DNA from: Taenia hydatigena
Lineage: Eukaryota; Platyhelminthes; Cestoda; Cyclophyllidea; Taeniidae
Assembly: GCA_036345935.2 (NCBI GenBank)
Contig: JADWOT020000001.1
Span: forward strand, 30,509,062-30,573,061
DNA length: 64,000 nucleotides
Direction of reading: 5' to 3'
A program made the position numbers and the translations under genes. Shown piece by piece: positions 46,652 through 58,900 of this stretch (the first letter of the stretch is position 1; every line of letters starts with the position of its first letter). The notes beneath the pieces are model-generated. The model searched no databases. It was not told the DNA's origin and worked only from the letters and a program-made list of their open reading frames with translations.

Positions 46652-49600
46652 CGCTGTCATATTACTTCAAATCGCTTCTACCCTGTGTGCGTTAAACCCC
46701 TCCTTAATTTTCTGCGCTTTTAAACACTTTGGCACTGTAAACCCGTTTTCGTCCAACTATTATACACGCGCTTAATGTTTGTCATGGAATGATTGGCAGT
46801 TGTGCTTGTGCCAATTAACCGCATCATTTGTAATCGAACAGCAAAGTCATTTGGCAAGTTGACACACTGGACCTAATTTAAACTTAAGCGATTCCATTGT
46901 ATTTGTCAACAACTATGTGAACAGCGGTAATTTTTAAGATATTTTACCACGTATAACCTGCTCTGATCTCCATGATCGATTTCAGCATCGTGAATGGCAT
47001 TATCAGCGTACGATTTCCTTAATTTTCCTCCAAATGTCTAAACACATTAGTCCTAAAATGCCACTCATCCAAAGATATTTGTCAATTTGAAGCTTTGCTG
47101 GTTTTCAACTGTGCCACAAATGGCAAAAGGCAGCACAGATGCATGTTTTCCACATAGCTTTAATGGACTTAGCAGCATTCTACTTACCATGTCCTGAATA
47201 CCAGGTTAAAGCTTGGCTCCGTGTTTAGTGGTGCTCGGATTGTCATTGATGTTTACGCATATGGCAAGGTGATGGTCCCATCGACAGCTGCAATCACTTT
47301 GCTGAACAAATGTCTACTAAAGAGCCTTCCTTTATTGCTCGCTGCCTTGGAGCCATGTGCATCTGCTATACACTGCCGAATAAGGAGCGGGTACAATTCT
47401 GCAGTAGATACTTGCAATAACTCAGCAGTCTACTGCCGTTTAGAACGTGAGGCACAATATTGCCCGCAGTGAATAGGTGCAGAATCAGGCGCTTGTAGTC
47501 CTGCATGGCCTGCAAAAAACAACACGAAGAAAAGAAGACATGAAAGCATGATGAGGAGCACCTAACTTACACACCGAACCAAATTAGGTACACATTCCAA
47601 TGCTAGGTAATAGTCACTCTGTGTCTACTCCACACCTTCATTCGACTTCTGTGTTGAATAGCCACACCAACGACATATGCCTCTATCTGACCCAACTTCA
47701 TGAGAAGGGCCTGGTTGGGTGCTAGTGTCTTGTATACTATCCAATGGTGTGGTTGTGCATGCATCAAAGAGAAGAGAGCTAACCCATTTTGACTTTGCTG
47801 GCAACATCCCACCCCTTAAGGGCTATTGGTTAGGCGACACGACAAAAGGTGCAAAGGACTCAGAAGAGACTCGAAAATAAAATACTGCGTAAAGCATAGT
47901 CTGTAAAAGATATTTTACGACATAAGTCATATTCATATTCACGTCCTACAATCACCGAGTCAAATGGGGGATGTAAATCACTGATTCTGTGAAGACCGCC
48001 AAATAGGAAGAAGTGCCATCAGGGTATTGCCGAGCTCTAAATAGTTCTTTCGTCTCCAGTTTCCTCTGTTGGGGTTATTAGGGATGGCCCGGATCCAAGC
48101 GTATGCAGATCTTGCACTTTCTAAGTTTGCACAAATTTCGACTGAATTTGTTGCAAAATGCGACTTGGAATAAAAGTAGAAAGGATAGGCAGCTGGTGAG
48201 GATCAGGCATTGGAAACACAACACGAACTACATAGTGCTGCACATAAAACCAGCATGTTTGTTGTTAGCTACCTATTCTTGTGAATGAATGTTGATGCAG
48301 CAACTATGGTTGATGTGAGAGAGTTCCAATATGAGTCTGAACAGTGGATGCATTAAAATATGCCTGTGAAATCTAAAGCCTCCCAAAATTGTTGCAAAAT
48401 TGCAGTGGCCATTGACCGTTTCTGTTGGTCTCCAAATGTCTTTGAAGCGATTTACAAAGCGTCTCATGTTTCCATCAGCTAATTAAAAATATTTAAAGTA
48501 GGTGTTTTGAAAAATATGCTTATTCTTGCTTTTAAAAGGAATGGTACTTAAACAAGACTTTAAGGCGCTCTTCACTGTGCTATACACCAGTCTATTACTG
48601 TAACACATTCCAATTATGTTCAGTACCAGGATAGTGCTGAGCTTACGAATTTGTCAGTGCAAAGGTGCACCAAACGATGCCAGCATTATTAATTTTCTCA
48701 GTATCTCTGCACTTAAGATTTACTCAATTACCTAAACGGTGATTTTAGAGAGGTAAACAAATGTATCATTATGCCCCATAGGCACATGGCGCACGTGCAC
48801 TTTCTCCAGTCTGCTTTTCGATTCGATTACTGCGAAAAACTCACTTAGCCTTTCGAAAATCACTTCTTCGTCTGCCGTTGGATCGTGTTAAATAAGTGGA
48901 TTCCAAAAGATACAGGGTAGATTAACTTATATTCAGCGGCCATTATGGTATCATGTTAGTGGGCATCCGCTTTCGTCTTAGGAGCTGCGCGATGAGCTAC
49001 AATGGCATAAAACCGAATCGAAAATAATCTAACGATAAGAAGGTGGTTCACATGAGTGCTTATTACGCTGCGTAACACGGAGTCAACCCGGATTTCTCGG
49101 TGAGGATCATGGACAAGTCAGCTCAGTGCATTAAAGTTGGGTATGCAGACCCTGCCTCTGTAGAATGGTGTAGTACCATGATTGAAGATCGTGAAATCGC
49201 ATTTCTTCTTTGCCATCTCTCAGCGAGATGAAATGATGGACTTGATATTTTGCCCGTATAGTTCTCATTTCTGTCTAGAATTTTCCTTCATTATGTCTGG
49301 GCATGCTTGGGACGGCCACGATGGGCGAATGACTGATGGCAACACCAGTGACGATAGTCTAATTCATTTAGCCCTTCTGCACACTGGAATGCGGATAGAA
49401 TTCAGATGTCTAGGCATTTGCTATGCATGGAAATGAGCCGAGTGCCATCGTTGCGTGGGAAATTTCGCGTATGTAACGGCCAACGTCCGACTGGCAAAGT
49501 AAATTGTTCAACTGCTTACCATAGCGTTATTTCAACAGTTATATGTGCTTGCCATAGGCACATGCCAATGAATACGGGTAGACCATTCTTTGTAGCGACT

Positions 49601-51302
49601 TTGCTCACTTGAACCTCTTCGATGCCGGGCGAAACAAATATGCCACTGCTGGGTTGTGTTCATGCAATTGGTGACAAGCATTGGTGTTTTCTTTAGTTTA
49701 GCCTGTCGCTTTGATTGATTCCTCCACATTTGTTTCTGTAAAACAGATTAATTGGCAGCCGCTGGCTGCCACCACATCCAAGTTGCTTCTGCCTGTGGCC
49801 ATTTTCAACTCCCACCCCCATACCATCAACTCCACACACTGTGCCGGGTCACCCAATGGCTTCGGCATTATACTCATACCATATGGTTTGCAGCCTTTGA
49901 GCTCTTCTGCACATTGACAACACATATTTTGCCCAATTATAATGCCCACTTTGGTCCTCGGGGAGGTCTTAGTGCCCTGCATTGGTAAAAGCAGGGGGAG
50001 AGCCCAACTTCAATGGATATCTACCCTAAAATCAGTATCTGGTCTGTAGACCTTAATCAAGAGAGCAGAGCATTGGTAACTTTGTCAGGCTAATGTAGTT
50101 TAAAATGGCTTCCCACTTTGGCTACTATCCCATTAATATGGCCTGTAGGAAAGCTACTAGCAACTGAAGCGACACTGGCCGTGAACCACCAGAAGTAGCA
50201 ATAACCCCTTCTTTTCTCTACTGAATGCAATAGACTTAGACAAGTGTGGTTGAGAGGCGTTGAAGTAAAAATGCGGTAACAAGGAGAAATGGAATCGGAG
50301 CCCTGCGTCCACAAGTCAATGACAAGTCCCGTCCCTTGTCATATTGGCTTGATTGTGGACTAGTGTACACTCTGCTGCAACACAGTTCTTAAACGGAGTT
50401 AGCTTTGGACAGAGTGAAATCGCTAAGTGGAATCAGTGACAGGGCAGTCGGATGTTGTCTCAGTTACACGGAATCGCGATTATTAATACGACTGATCCAT
50501 GGTTGCTTTCGTGCGGCATCGCTTGCATCGTAATGGCTGATGTAAGAGGATGGCCAAGGAGAGCGGCAGAAATGGGGCTTTCTAGCGGGAAGGAGAAAAT
50601 CTGCAATTATGCTTTGTCTTTTTTAGACTCCAGAGACGCCTCAAACCACTTCACATTTCCAAACTACTTAATAATTTAATTTTCGATTGGACCAGTTTAG
50701 CCGCATTCTTTGTATATATTACTCATCAAGTCACTCATCTTTACGAGGGTGCGGCATGATCAATTCAAGCACTGTAAACATCCTTCATGTAAACAAAGTG
50801 CGCACTACATTTTACCTGCTGCGGTGCGATTTTCTGGTGTGGATAACCCTCGCGCATAGCACACCTGCGCTGATGTTCTACTAACCACCTTATGCGTTCA
50901 TACTACAGCCTCTTAAACATTCGTTTGTATGTTGTTGCCTTTAGTGATTCTTAGCGCTTAAAGAGGTGGACGTCACCACCTGCCAAAGCTGTCAGCAAAT
51001 AGAAGTACCAAATTGATGCTATTTGGCTCCAGATATTTTGACAATCTTGAGTTCTGCGCACTAGCAGAGATTTAAGGCAAGCCAATCAACCATTTGTTTA
51101 GGTTATCATCAAATGCCTTCCAAACCTCACTCGAGAAATAACACACGCGTAGTCCACAAATGACAACAAGTCAAATATGCAGATAAATATGTGCATGTGT
51201 ATTTCGACAGCTCGAATTCCATCACAGAGCACAATTCGATTGCCTTCACACACAGTAAAACCTAGCGAAATGCAACCACAGATTTAAGCCATCCGCAGGC
51301 AT

Positions 51303-51692
51303 TTAGGCATTCCACTGACCTGGTCTTCGAACTTTGTTTCGACAATTGGGGAAGCAGATATTCCAAGGTCCTCTAAAGACTCTTCGAATACCATCACCGA
51401 CCCTTCGAAATGCACGACTGATCCTCCGTCGGAAGCGACGCCATCCAGCCGGTACAAGCACATCCCTCCGTCTAACAGATTCAGTGAGTTTTTCGGTCAG
51501 TCCCTCTGCCTTCTCTACGTCCTCCTCGTTCCTCTCCGTCAACTCACCGTCTTCTAAAGGGGTGGACATCTCAAATAGATCCGCTTCCAATTTTCGGGCC
51601 ACTTCTCCATCTGGAACCACGGCAGCGGAGACGAGATGTAGGGCTAAAACAAGGAGGAGAAGGAGGCAGACCAGGCTTGAATGTAATTTCAT
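51303..51692 (-). CDS. Secreted cationic host-defence-like peptide precursor, copy 1
   Basis: A 129-codon frame. Residues 1-23 form a signal peptide (a basic start, then a Leu-rich core ending VSA). Residues 24-73 are an acidic propiece rich in Glu and Asp. Residues 74-76 are RRR, a likely furin-type processing site. Residues 77-129 form a strongly basic peptide with 14 Arg and one Lys against two Asp: GWRRFRRRISRAFRRVGDGI, then RRVFRGPW, with two Cys (113 and 117) four residues apart in NICFPNC. The Arg residues recur every 3-4 positions with hydrophobics between, as in an amphipathic helix. This signal, acidic propiece and cationic helix layout is that of antimicrobial peptide precursors such as cathelicidins. 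I recognise no specific family. A GTCAGT after ...RRP could be a donor, so the last residues may lie in a further exon. Membrane-active or host-modulating roles are inference. Confidence 0.7.
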   Translation of the reverse strand: MKLHSSLVCLLLLLVLALHLVSAAVVPDGEVARKLEADLFEMSTPLEDGELTERNEEDVEKAEGLTEKLTESVRRRDVLVPAGWRRFRRRISRAFRRVGDGIRRVFRGPWNICFPNCRNKVRRPGQWNA

Positions 51693-51754
51693 GCTGCAGA
51701 TCTGTAGTGTTAGCAGCGATCACACACGAGCATGTTGGACACGCCTGCATCCCG

Positions 51755-51762
51755 CTTTTATA
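51755..51762 (-). promoter_or_regulatory. TATA box of peptide gene copy 1
   Basis: TATAAAAG on the minus strand, 62 bp upstream of the start codon. This would place transcription start about 30 bp before the ATG. Confidence 0.6.
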
Positions 51763-53154
51763 CGCTCGGTCAGCCATTTGTTTGCCTTCCAAAACCGCTG
51801 TTCATACGTGTGGGTGGTTATGATGATGCATTAATATTGTCCATGATAACAGATATTGTGGGAATCATTCACACCCTATCAGATCGCGCCTGCTAGCATC
51901 TTAGCCGCGTGGTGAGCCTTAGAGTTGCCGAGGCACATTGCCTTCCTAATGGTAAAAAAGCTTATGGGTGAGCGCTCAATTTCATTACATCGTTTAGCAC
52001 ATTCGCCGGAGTTAAGCACATAAATATCTAAGCTGATCTATTACTAATGGCTGGTTAATTGAACGGGATCTGGGTTTCCGTCCACGTCTACAGCCATCGG
52101 ATCATTTTTAGGTTAGTAAACAATCCTGTTTAATGGCGATTTCATTTGTAAGTCTCTAGCGATGACTTTTAATGCTGAATTATGCAAAATCGTTTGCTAC
52201 ATCCTGCACCCAAAGGGCAACGAGGGAGAAATTTGTTGTGAATGGCTTAATCTGGAGTGATTTCCAATAGTCTCTGTCGAAGCCACATTCCATGCCTCGA
52301 CCTTCTCCCAGTACCCGATGCTGGAGCTAAGGAAAATAAGGGTGAAAAATGAAGCCATTTGAATAATTCCTTGCATTTGTGTTGCGCTCAGAGCTAGTCG
52401 TGTCCCAATCTGACTCAGGTAAGCATGAGCATAATCCCTGCAGAAATGAAAATGTGCAATAATGTGTAATCGAGCCTTGGGAGGGGAAATACAAATGCAT
52501 GTACAGATTCAGCTCAAGTATTAGTAGAGCATGCGTGATAACAAATCTAGCGCTTTGGATCCACAAGGTGGTAGCAGGGTAGAGTGTTGAACAGAGCCCA
52601 ATACCCTGACTCCAACATCAGCCCTATAAAAGGAAGTGCGTAAGGAGCGAATAAGCTTAATCATGCATTTTGATTGGAATTTTAATCTGCCAGACATGAA
52701 GGTGCTGACATAATTAGAGGGTATACATGTATTTATTTCCACCATATAGCTCGTCGCCTGCTGCAGAGCTGGCAATATGCCCACTGTCCTCCCTGACCAC
52801 CTCATTTCCTTCCTGGGAAACACAGGTACAGGTAATCTACTTTCATTTGAAATCAATGAACTGCCATGAAACAGAAGGACGTAGAGTTGCCGACCCTCAA
52901 CTTCGTGCGCGCCTGCAGCTTGGGTGCGCACTGCATGCAAGGAATCAGTAGAAGACATCCTCAAAGCCGATTAGCTTGCTAAAAGGCAGGTGCCACCACA
53001 GTGGACAGTTTGAGTTTGTGTACTAGCCAAAGTTAAGGCAGTGCAACCACTGCGATTCTATTTAACAGCACCCTTTCTTCTAGGCAATTATTCCATGGTT
53101 TGTGGAGCATTCATATGCAAGGAAGTGGCAAGACAACGTCATATATGCTTAACC

Positions 53155-54107
53155 ACACTTACCCACAGCGCTTCTTATCTGTTAGGCGAGACCTTTGCAA
53201 GTACCGCATTCTCGTGTGGCTCGCACCACACCACCACCAGTCAGCTTTTCTTCCACCACTCCTCTGCATTCTGGGAATCCACGGATGTCCACCTTCGTGC
53301 TGCGCGTGGGTAATGATGTCGACTTCTACTCTCGGTTCCCATCTTGACATCGTGCATGAAGATGGTGCGCGACTTTGTTCCTGCGAACTTATTTGTGAGT
53401 TGCAATGCCTTCATGACATGAGCATTGTGCATTTCGATCTCAAACACGGGGGAATCCTCCTCTCGCATTTGTGTTATGTTCTCATCACTGATTTTGACTG
53501 GTCATGTGATATGTCAGAGAGGGGGAGACCTCCAGAAATGCGCAACATTTACAAAACTTTTCATTGTATGGGACCTAAAATAGTCAATGGAATAGAAATT
53601 ACGACAAAGGCAGACGTGTGAAGTCTGGCTCTTCTGATAGCTCAAATTGTGGCCGGACAAATACGACCAGCTGCACTTGCCCGGTTTGATAGCAGGCTAT
53701 AGGTAACAGTAAAACCTCGCTAGATCAATTAAAACTTTGCATGCTTGGTGAAGTGACTGAAAAAGTTCGGCCAACATGTGGTCATTTTTAAGTGAGATTA
53801 AGATAGGAACACTGTAAGACCAAACTCAAAAAGGGCATCAAGCATGGTATTTGGCCTCTTATGAAGGCAGCATTTAAAGGCGCAGTCTCATTTTTAAATC
53901 AAATTTTATAATATGATGTTGGACGCAGATAGAAACACAAGAAAGTGTGGGGTAAGAAAGAGGGCTGCTGTCACAGTATTGCTTTAGGCAAATCACTAGC
54001 ACAGGCAAGTGCACATTGAGTAAAGGTTGGGATAAAAATACTGCAAAACTTCTACACTTTGCCAGAAATTTTTGCAAGGAAAAAGTGTTGCAATCAACTG
54101 ATTGATC
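53155..54107. other. Central spacer of the giant inverted repeat (953 bp)
   Basis: Arm homology stops after CATATATGCTTAACC on the left and begins at GGTTAAGCATATATG on the right. The left half of the spacer is a kinase pseudogene. The right half (about 53710-54107) has no feature I recognise. Confidence 0.95.
53190..53705 (+). pseudogene. AGC-like protein kinase pseudogene in palindrome spacer
   Basis: Pieces of a Ser/Thr kinase catalytic domain, in order. AFWESTDVHL, shifting frame near 53297 to VLRVGNDVDFYSR, resembles the hinge region (AFQT..LYLV). A second shift leads to CELICELQCLHDMSIVHFDL, which is the alpha-E helix and catalytic loop, with Arg of HRD replaced by Phe but Asp and Lys kept (53436-53444). 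YVLITDFDWSCDM is the metal-binding motif with DFG changed to DFD (53490-53498). GPKIVNGIEITTKADV takes the place of MAPEI...KADVW, and a TGA (53619-53621) sits exactly at the conserved Trp. SLALLIAQIVAGQIRP follows, to a TAG at about 53705. Two frameshifts and the nonsense codon make it non-functional. The N-lobe with its Gly-rich loop and Lys is not recognisable. It is absent from the arms, so it exists once here. Confidence 0.75.
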
Positions 54108-55499
54108 GGTTAAGCATATATGACGTTGTCTTGCCACTTCCTTGCATATGAATGCTCCACAAACCATGGAATAATTGCCTAGAAGAAAGGGTGCTGTTAA
54201 ATAGAATCGCAGTGGTTGCACTGCCTTAACTTTGGCTAGTACACAAACTCAAACTGTCCACTGTGGTGGCACCTGCCTTTTAGCAAGCTAATCGGCTTTG
54301 AGGATGTCTTCTACTGATTCCTTGCATGCAGTGCGCACCCAAGCTGCAGGCGCGCACGAAGTTGAGGGTCGGCAACTCTACGTCCTTCTGTTTCATGGCA
54401 GTTCATTGATTTCAAATGAAAGTAGATTACCTGTACCTGTGTTTCCCAGGAAGGAAATGAGGTGGTCAGGGAGGACAGTGGGCATATTGCCAGCTCTGCA
54501 GCAGGCGACGAGCTATATGGTGGAAATAAATATATGTATACCCTCCAATTATGTCAGCACCTTCATGTCTGGCAGATTAAAATTCCAATCAAAATGCATG
54601 ATTAAGCTTATTCGCTCCTTACGCACTTCCTTTTATAGGGCTGATGTTGGAGTCAGGGTATTGGGCTCTGTTCAACACTCTACCCTGCTACCACCTTGTG
54701 GATCCAAAGCGCTAGATTTGTTATCACGCATGCTCTACTAATACTTGAGCTGAATCTGTACATGCATTTGTATTTCCCCTCCCAAGGCTCGATTACACAT
54801 TATTGCACATTTTCATTTCTGCAGGGATTATGCTCATGCTTACCTGAGTCAGATTGGGACACGACTAGCTCTGAGCGCAACACAAATGCAAGGAATTATT
54901 CAAATGGCTTCATTTTTCACCCTTATTTTCCTTAGCTCCAGCATCGGGTACTGGGAGAAGGTCGAGGCATGGAATGTGGCTTCGACAGAGACTATTGGAA
55001 ATCACTCCAGATTAAGCCATTCACAACAAATTTCTCCCTTGTTGCCCTTTGGGTGCAGGATGTAGCAAACGATTTTGCATAATTCAGCATTAAAAGTCAT
55101 CGCTAGAGACTTACAAATGAAATCGCCATTAAACAGGATTGTTTACTAACCTAAAAATGATCCGATGGCTGTAGACGTGGACGGAAACCCAGATCCCGTT
55201 CAATTAACCAGCCATTAGTAATAGATCAGCTTAGATATTTATGTGCTTAACTCCGGCGAATGTGCTAAACGATGTAATGAAATTGAGCGCTCACCCATAA
55301 GCTTTTTTACCATTAGGAAGGCAATGTGCCTCGGCAACTCTAAGGCTCACCACGCGGCTAAGATGCTAGCAGGCGCGATCTGATAGGGTGTGAATGATTC
55401 CCACAATATCTGTTATCATGGACAATATTAATGCATCATCATAACCACCCACACGTATGAACAGCGGTTTTGGAAGGCAAACAAATGGCTGACCGAGCG

Positions 55500-55507
55500 T
55501 ATAAAAG
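55500..55507 (+). promoter_or_regulatory. TATA box of peptide gene copy 2
   Basis: TATAAAAG 62 bp before the ATG at 55570, identical to copy 1. Confidence 0.6.
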
Positions 55508-55569
55508 CGGGATGCAGGCGTGTCCAACATGCTCGTGTGTGATCGCTGCTAACACTACAGATCTGCAGC

Positions 55570-55959
55570 ATGAAATTACATTCAAGCCTGGTCTGCCTCC
55601 TTCTCCTCCTTGTTTTAGCCCTACATCTCGTCTCCGCTGCCGTGGTTCCAGATGGAGAAGTGGCCCGAAAATTGGAAGCGGATCTATTTGAGATGTCCAC
55701 CCCTTTAGAAGACGGTGAGTTGACGGAGAGGAACGAGGAGGACGTAGAGAAGGCAGAGGGACTGACCGAAAAACTCACTGAATCTGTTAGACGGAGGGAT
55801 GTGCTTGTACCGGCTGGATGGCGTCGCTTCCGACGGAGGATCAGTCGTGCATTTCGAAGGGTCGGTGATGGTATTCGAAGAGTCTTTAGAGGACCTTGGA
55901 ATATCTGCTTCCCCAATTGTCGAAACAAAGTTCGAAGACCAGGTCAGTGGAATGCCTAA
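55570..55959 (+). CDS. Secreted cationic host-defence-like peptide precursor, copy 2
   Basis: It encodes the same 129 residues as copy 1 at 51303-51692, in opposite orientation. The two genes are divergent, with their starts about 3.9 kb apart across the spacer. The sense frame and overlapping frames in other registers are identical between copies, so the DNA itself is essentially identical from the promoter through the stop. The features are those given for copy 1: signal peptide 1-23, acidic propiece 24-73, RRR at 74-76, Arg-rich amphipathic peptide from 77, and Cys 113 and 117. No AATAAA was seen close downstream. Alternatives are a structural or DNA-binding basic protein, which is less likely because of the signal peptide and the tribasic cleavage site. 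Confidence 0.7.
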   Translation: MKLHSSLVCLLLLLVLALHLVSAAVVPDGEVARKLEADLFEMSTPLEDGELTERNEEDVEKAEGLTEKLTESVRRRDVLVPAGWRRFRRRISRAFRRVGDGIRRVFRGPWNICFPNCRNKVRRPGQWNA

Positions 55960-58900
55960 ATGCCTGCGGATGGCTTAAATCTGTGGTTGCATTTCGCTAG
56001 GTTTTACTGTGTGTGAAGGCAATCGAATTGTGCTCTGTGATGGAATTCGAGCTGTCGAAATACACATGCACATATTTATCTGCATATTTGACTTGTTGTC
56101 ATTTGTGGACTACGCGTGTGTTATTTCTCGAGTGAGGTTTGGAAGGCATTTGATGATAACCTAAACAAATGGTTGATTGGCTTGCCTTAAATCTCTGCTA
56201 GTGCGCAGAACTCAAGATTGTCAAAATATCTGGAGCCAAATAGCATCAATTTGGTACTTCTATTTGCTGACAGCTTTGGCAGGTGGTGACGTCCACCTCT
56301 TTAAGCGCTAAGAATCACTAAAGGCAACAACATACAAACGAATGTTTAAGAGGCTGTAGTATGAACGCATAAGGTGGTTAGTAGAACATCAGCGCAGGTG
56401 TGCTATGCGCGAGGGTTATCCACACCAGAAAATCGCACCGCAGCAGGTAAAATGTAGTGCGCACTTTGTTTACATGAAGGATGTTTACAGTGCTTGAATT
56501 GATCATGCCGCACCCTCGTAAAGATGAGTGACTTGATGAGTAATATATACAAAGAATGCGGCTAAACTGGTCCAATCGAAAATTAAATTATTAAGTAGTT
56601 TGGAAATGTGAAGTGGTTTGAGGCGTCTCTGGAGTCTAAAAAAGACAAAGCATAATTGCAGATTTTCTCCTTCCCGCTAGAAAGCCCCATTTCTGCCGCT
56701 CTCCTTGGCCATCCTCTTACATCAGCCATTACGATGCAAGCGATGCCGCACGAAAGCAACCATGGATCAGTCGTATTAATAATCGCGATTCCGTGTAACT
56801 GAGACAACATCCGACTGCCCTGTCACTGATTCCACTTAGCGATTTCACTCTGTCCAAAGCTAACTCCGTTTAAGAACTGTGTTGCAGCAGAGTGTACACT
56901 AGTCCACAATCAAGCCAATATGACAAGGGACGGGACTTGTCTTTGACTTGTGGACGCAGGGCTCCGATTCCATTTCTCCTTGTTACCGCATTTTTACTTC
57001 AACGCCTCTCAACCACACTTGTCTAAGTCTATTGCATTCAGTAGAGAAAAGAAGGGGTTATTGCTACTTCTGGTGGTTCACGGCCAGTGTCGCTTCAGTT
57101 GCTGGTAGCTTTCCTACAGGCCATATTAATGGGATAGTAGCCAAAGTGGGAAGCCATTTTAAACTACATTAGCCTGACAAAGTTACCAATGCTCTGCTCT
57201 CTTGATTAAGGTCTACAGACCAGATACTGATTTTAGGGTAGATATCCATTGAAGTTGGGCTCTCCCCCTGCTTTTACCAATGCAGGGCACTAAGACCTCC
57301 CCGAGGACCAAAGTGGGCATTATAATTGGGCAAAATATGTGTTGTCAATGTGCAGAAGAGCTCAAAGGCTGCAAACCATATGGTATGAGTATAATGCCGA
57401 AGCCATTGGGTGACCCGGCACAGTGTGTGGAGTTGATGGTATGGGGGTGGGAGTTGAAAATGGCCACAGGCAGAAGCAACTTGGATGTGGTGGCAGCCAG
57501 CGGCTGCCAATTAATCTGTTTTACAGAAACAAATGTGGAGGAATCAATCAAAGCGACAGGCTAAACTAAAGAAAACACCAATGCTTGTCACCAATTGCAT
57601 GAACACAACCCAGCAGTGGCATATTTGTTTCGCCCGGCATCGAAGAGGTTCAAGTGAGCAAAGTCGCTACAAAGAATGGTCTACCCGTATTCATTGGCAT
57701 GTGCCTATGGCAAGCACATATAACTGTTGAAATAACGCTATGGTAAGCAGTTGAACAATTTACTTTGCCAGTCGGACGTTGGCCGTTACATACGCGAAAT
57801 TTCCCACGCAACGATGGCACTCGGCTCATTTCCATGCATAGCAAATGCCTAGACATCTGAATTCTATCCGCATTCCAGTGTGCAGAAGGGCTAAATGAAT
57901 TAGACTATCGTCACTGGTGTTGCCATCAGTCATTCGCCCATCGTGGCCGTCCCAAGCATGCCCAGACATAATGAAGGAAAATTCTAGACAGAAATGAGAA
58001 CTATACGGGCAAAATATCAAGTCCATCATTTCATCTCGCTGAGAGATGGCAAAGAAGAAATGCGATTTCACGATCTTCAATCATGGTACTACACCATTCT
58101 ACAGAGGCAGGGTCTGCATACCCAACTTTAATGCACTGAGCTGACTTGTCCATGATCCTCACCGAGAAATCCGGGTTGACTCCGTGTTACGCAGCGTAAT
58201 AAGCACTCATGTGAACCACCTTCTTATCGTTAGATTATTTTCGATTCGGTTTTATGCCATTGTAGCTCATCGCGCAGCTCCTAAGACGAAAGCGGATGCC
58301 CACTAACATGATACCATAATGGCCGCTGAATATAAGTTAATCTACCCTGTATCTTTTGGAATCCACTTATTTAACACGATCCAACGGCAGACGAAGAAGT
58401 GATTTTCGAAAGGCTAAGTGAGTTTTTCGCAGTAATCGAATCGAAAAGCAGACTGGAGAAAGTGCACGTGCGCCATGTGCCTATGGGGCATAATGATACA
58501 TTTGTTTACCTCTCTAAAATCACCGTTTAGGTAATTGAGTAAATCTTAAGTGCAGAGATACTGAGAAAATTAATAATGCTGGCATCGTTTGGTGCACCTT
58601 TGCACTGACAAATTCGTAAGCTCAGCACTATCCTGGTACTGAACATAATTGGAATGTGTTACAGTAATAGACTGGTGTATAGCACAGTGAAGAGCGCCTT
58701 AAAGTCTTGTTTAAGTACCATTCCTTTTAAAAGCAAGAATAAGCATATTTTTCAAAACACCTACTTTAAATATTTTTAATTAGCTGATGGAAACATGAGA
58801 CGCTTTGTAAATCGCTTCAAAGACATTTGGAGACCAACAGAAACGGTCAATGGCCACTGCAATTTTGCAACAATTTTGGGAGGCTTTAGATTTCACAGGC

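Larger units (their letters stand above)
42614..53154 (+). repeat. Giant inverted repeat, left arm
   Basis: It pairs with 54108-64000 as reverse complement. Paired positions sum to 107262 from the centre out to about 47-48 kb, then 107261, then 106594 beyond a non-homologous block, and 106614 beyond a 20-bp length difference near 43235. The left limit is only where the window stops showing the partner, so the arm may be longer. Over 51303-51834 the arms appear identical. Differences are rare inside about 48 kb and become frequent outside (for example three in about 50 bases near 46930). Confidence 0.97.

Noticed and set aside
43843..50884. Many 60-95-codon frames duplicated in both arms (for example 49698-49982, 49182-49436 and 43898-44140).
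   Set aside because: They are preserved because the arms are nearly identical, not because of coding constraint. None has a recognisable motif or start context strong enough to call a gene.
51334..51834. A 166-codon frame antisense to the peptide gene, identical in both arms (also 55428-55928).
   Set aside because: Its Ser/Arg-rich text is what antisense reading of the Glu/Arg-rich gene gives. It lacks a signal or domain, and its conservation simply reflects identical DNA.
12864..53621. In-frame TGA at conserved Trp positions (USP5-like 12864, kinase 53619, R4 34168), which might suggest TGA read as Trp.
   Set aside because: All three lie in copies that also have frameshifts or other stops (TGA at 12927 is not at a Trp, and there is a TAG near 14523). 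The R4 partner uses TGG. G-to-A decay of TGG in pseudogenes explains them without a changed code.
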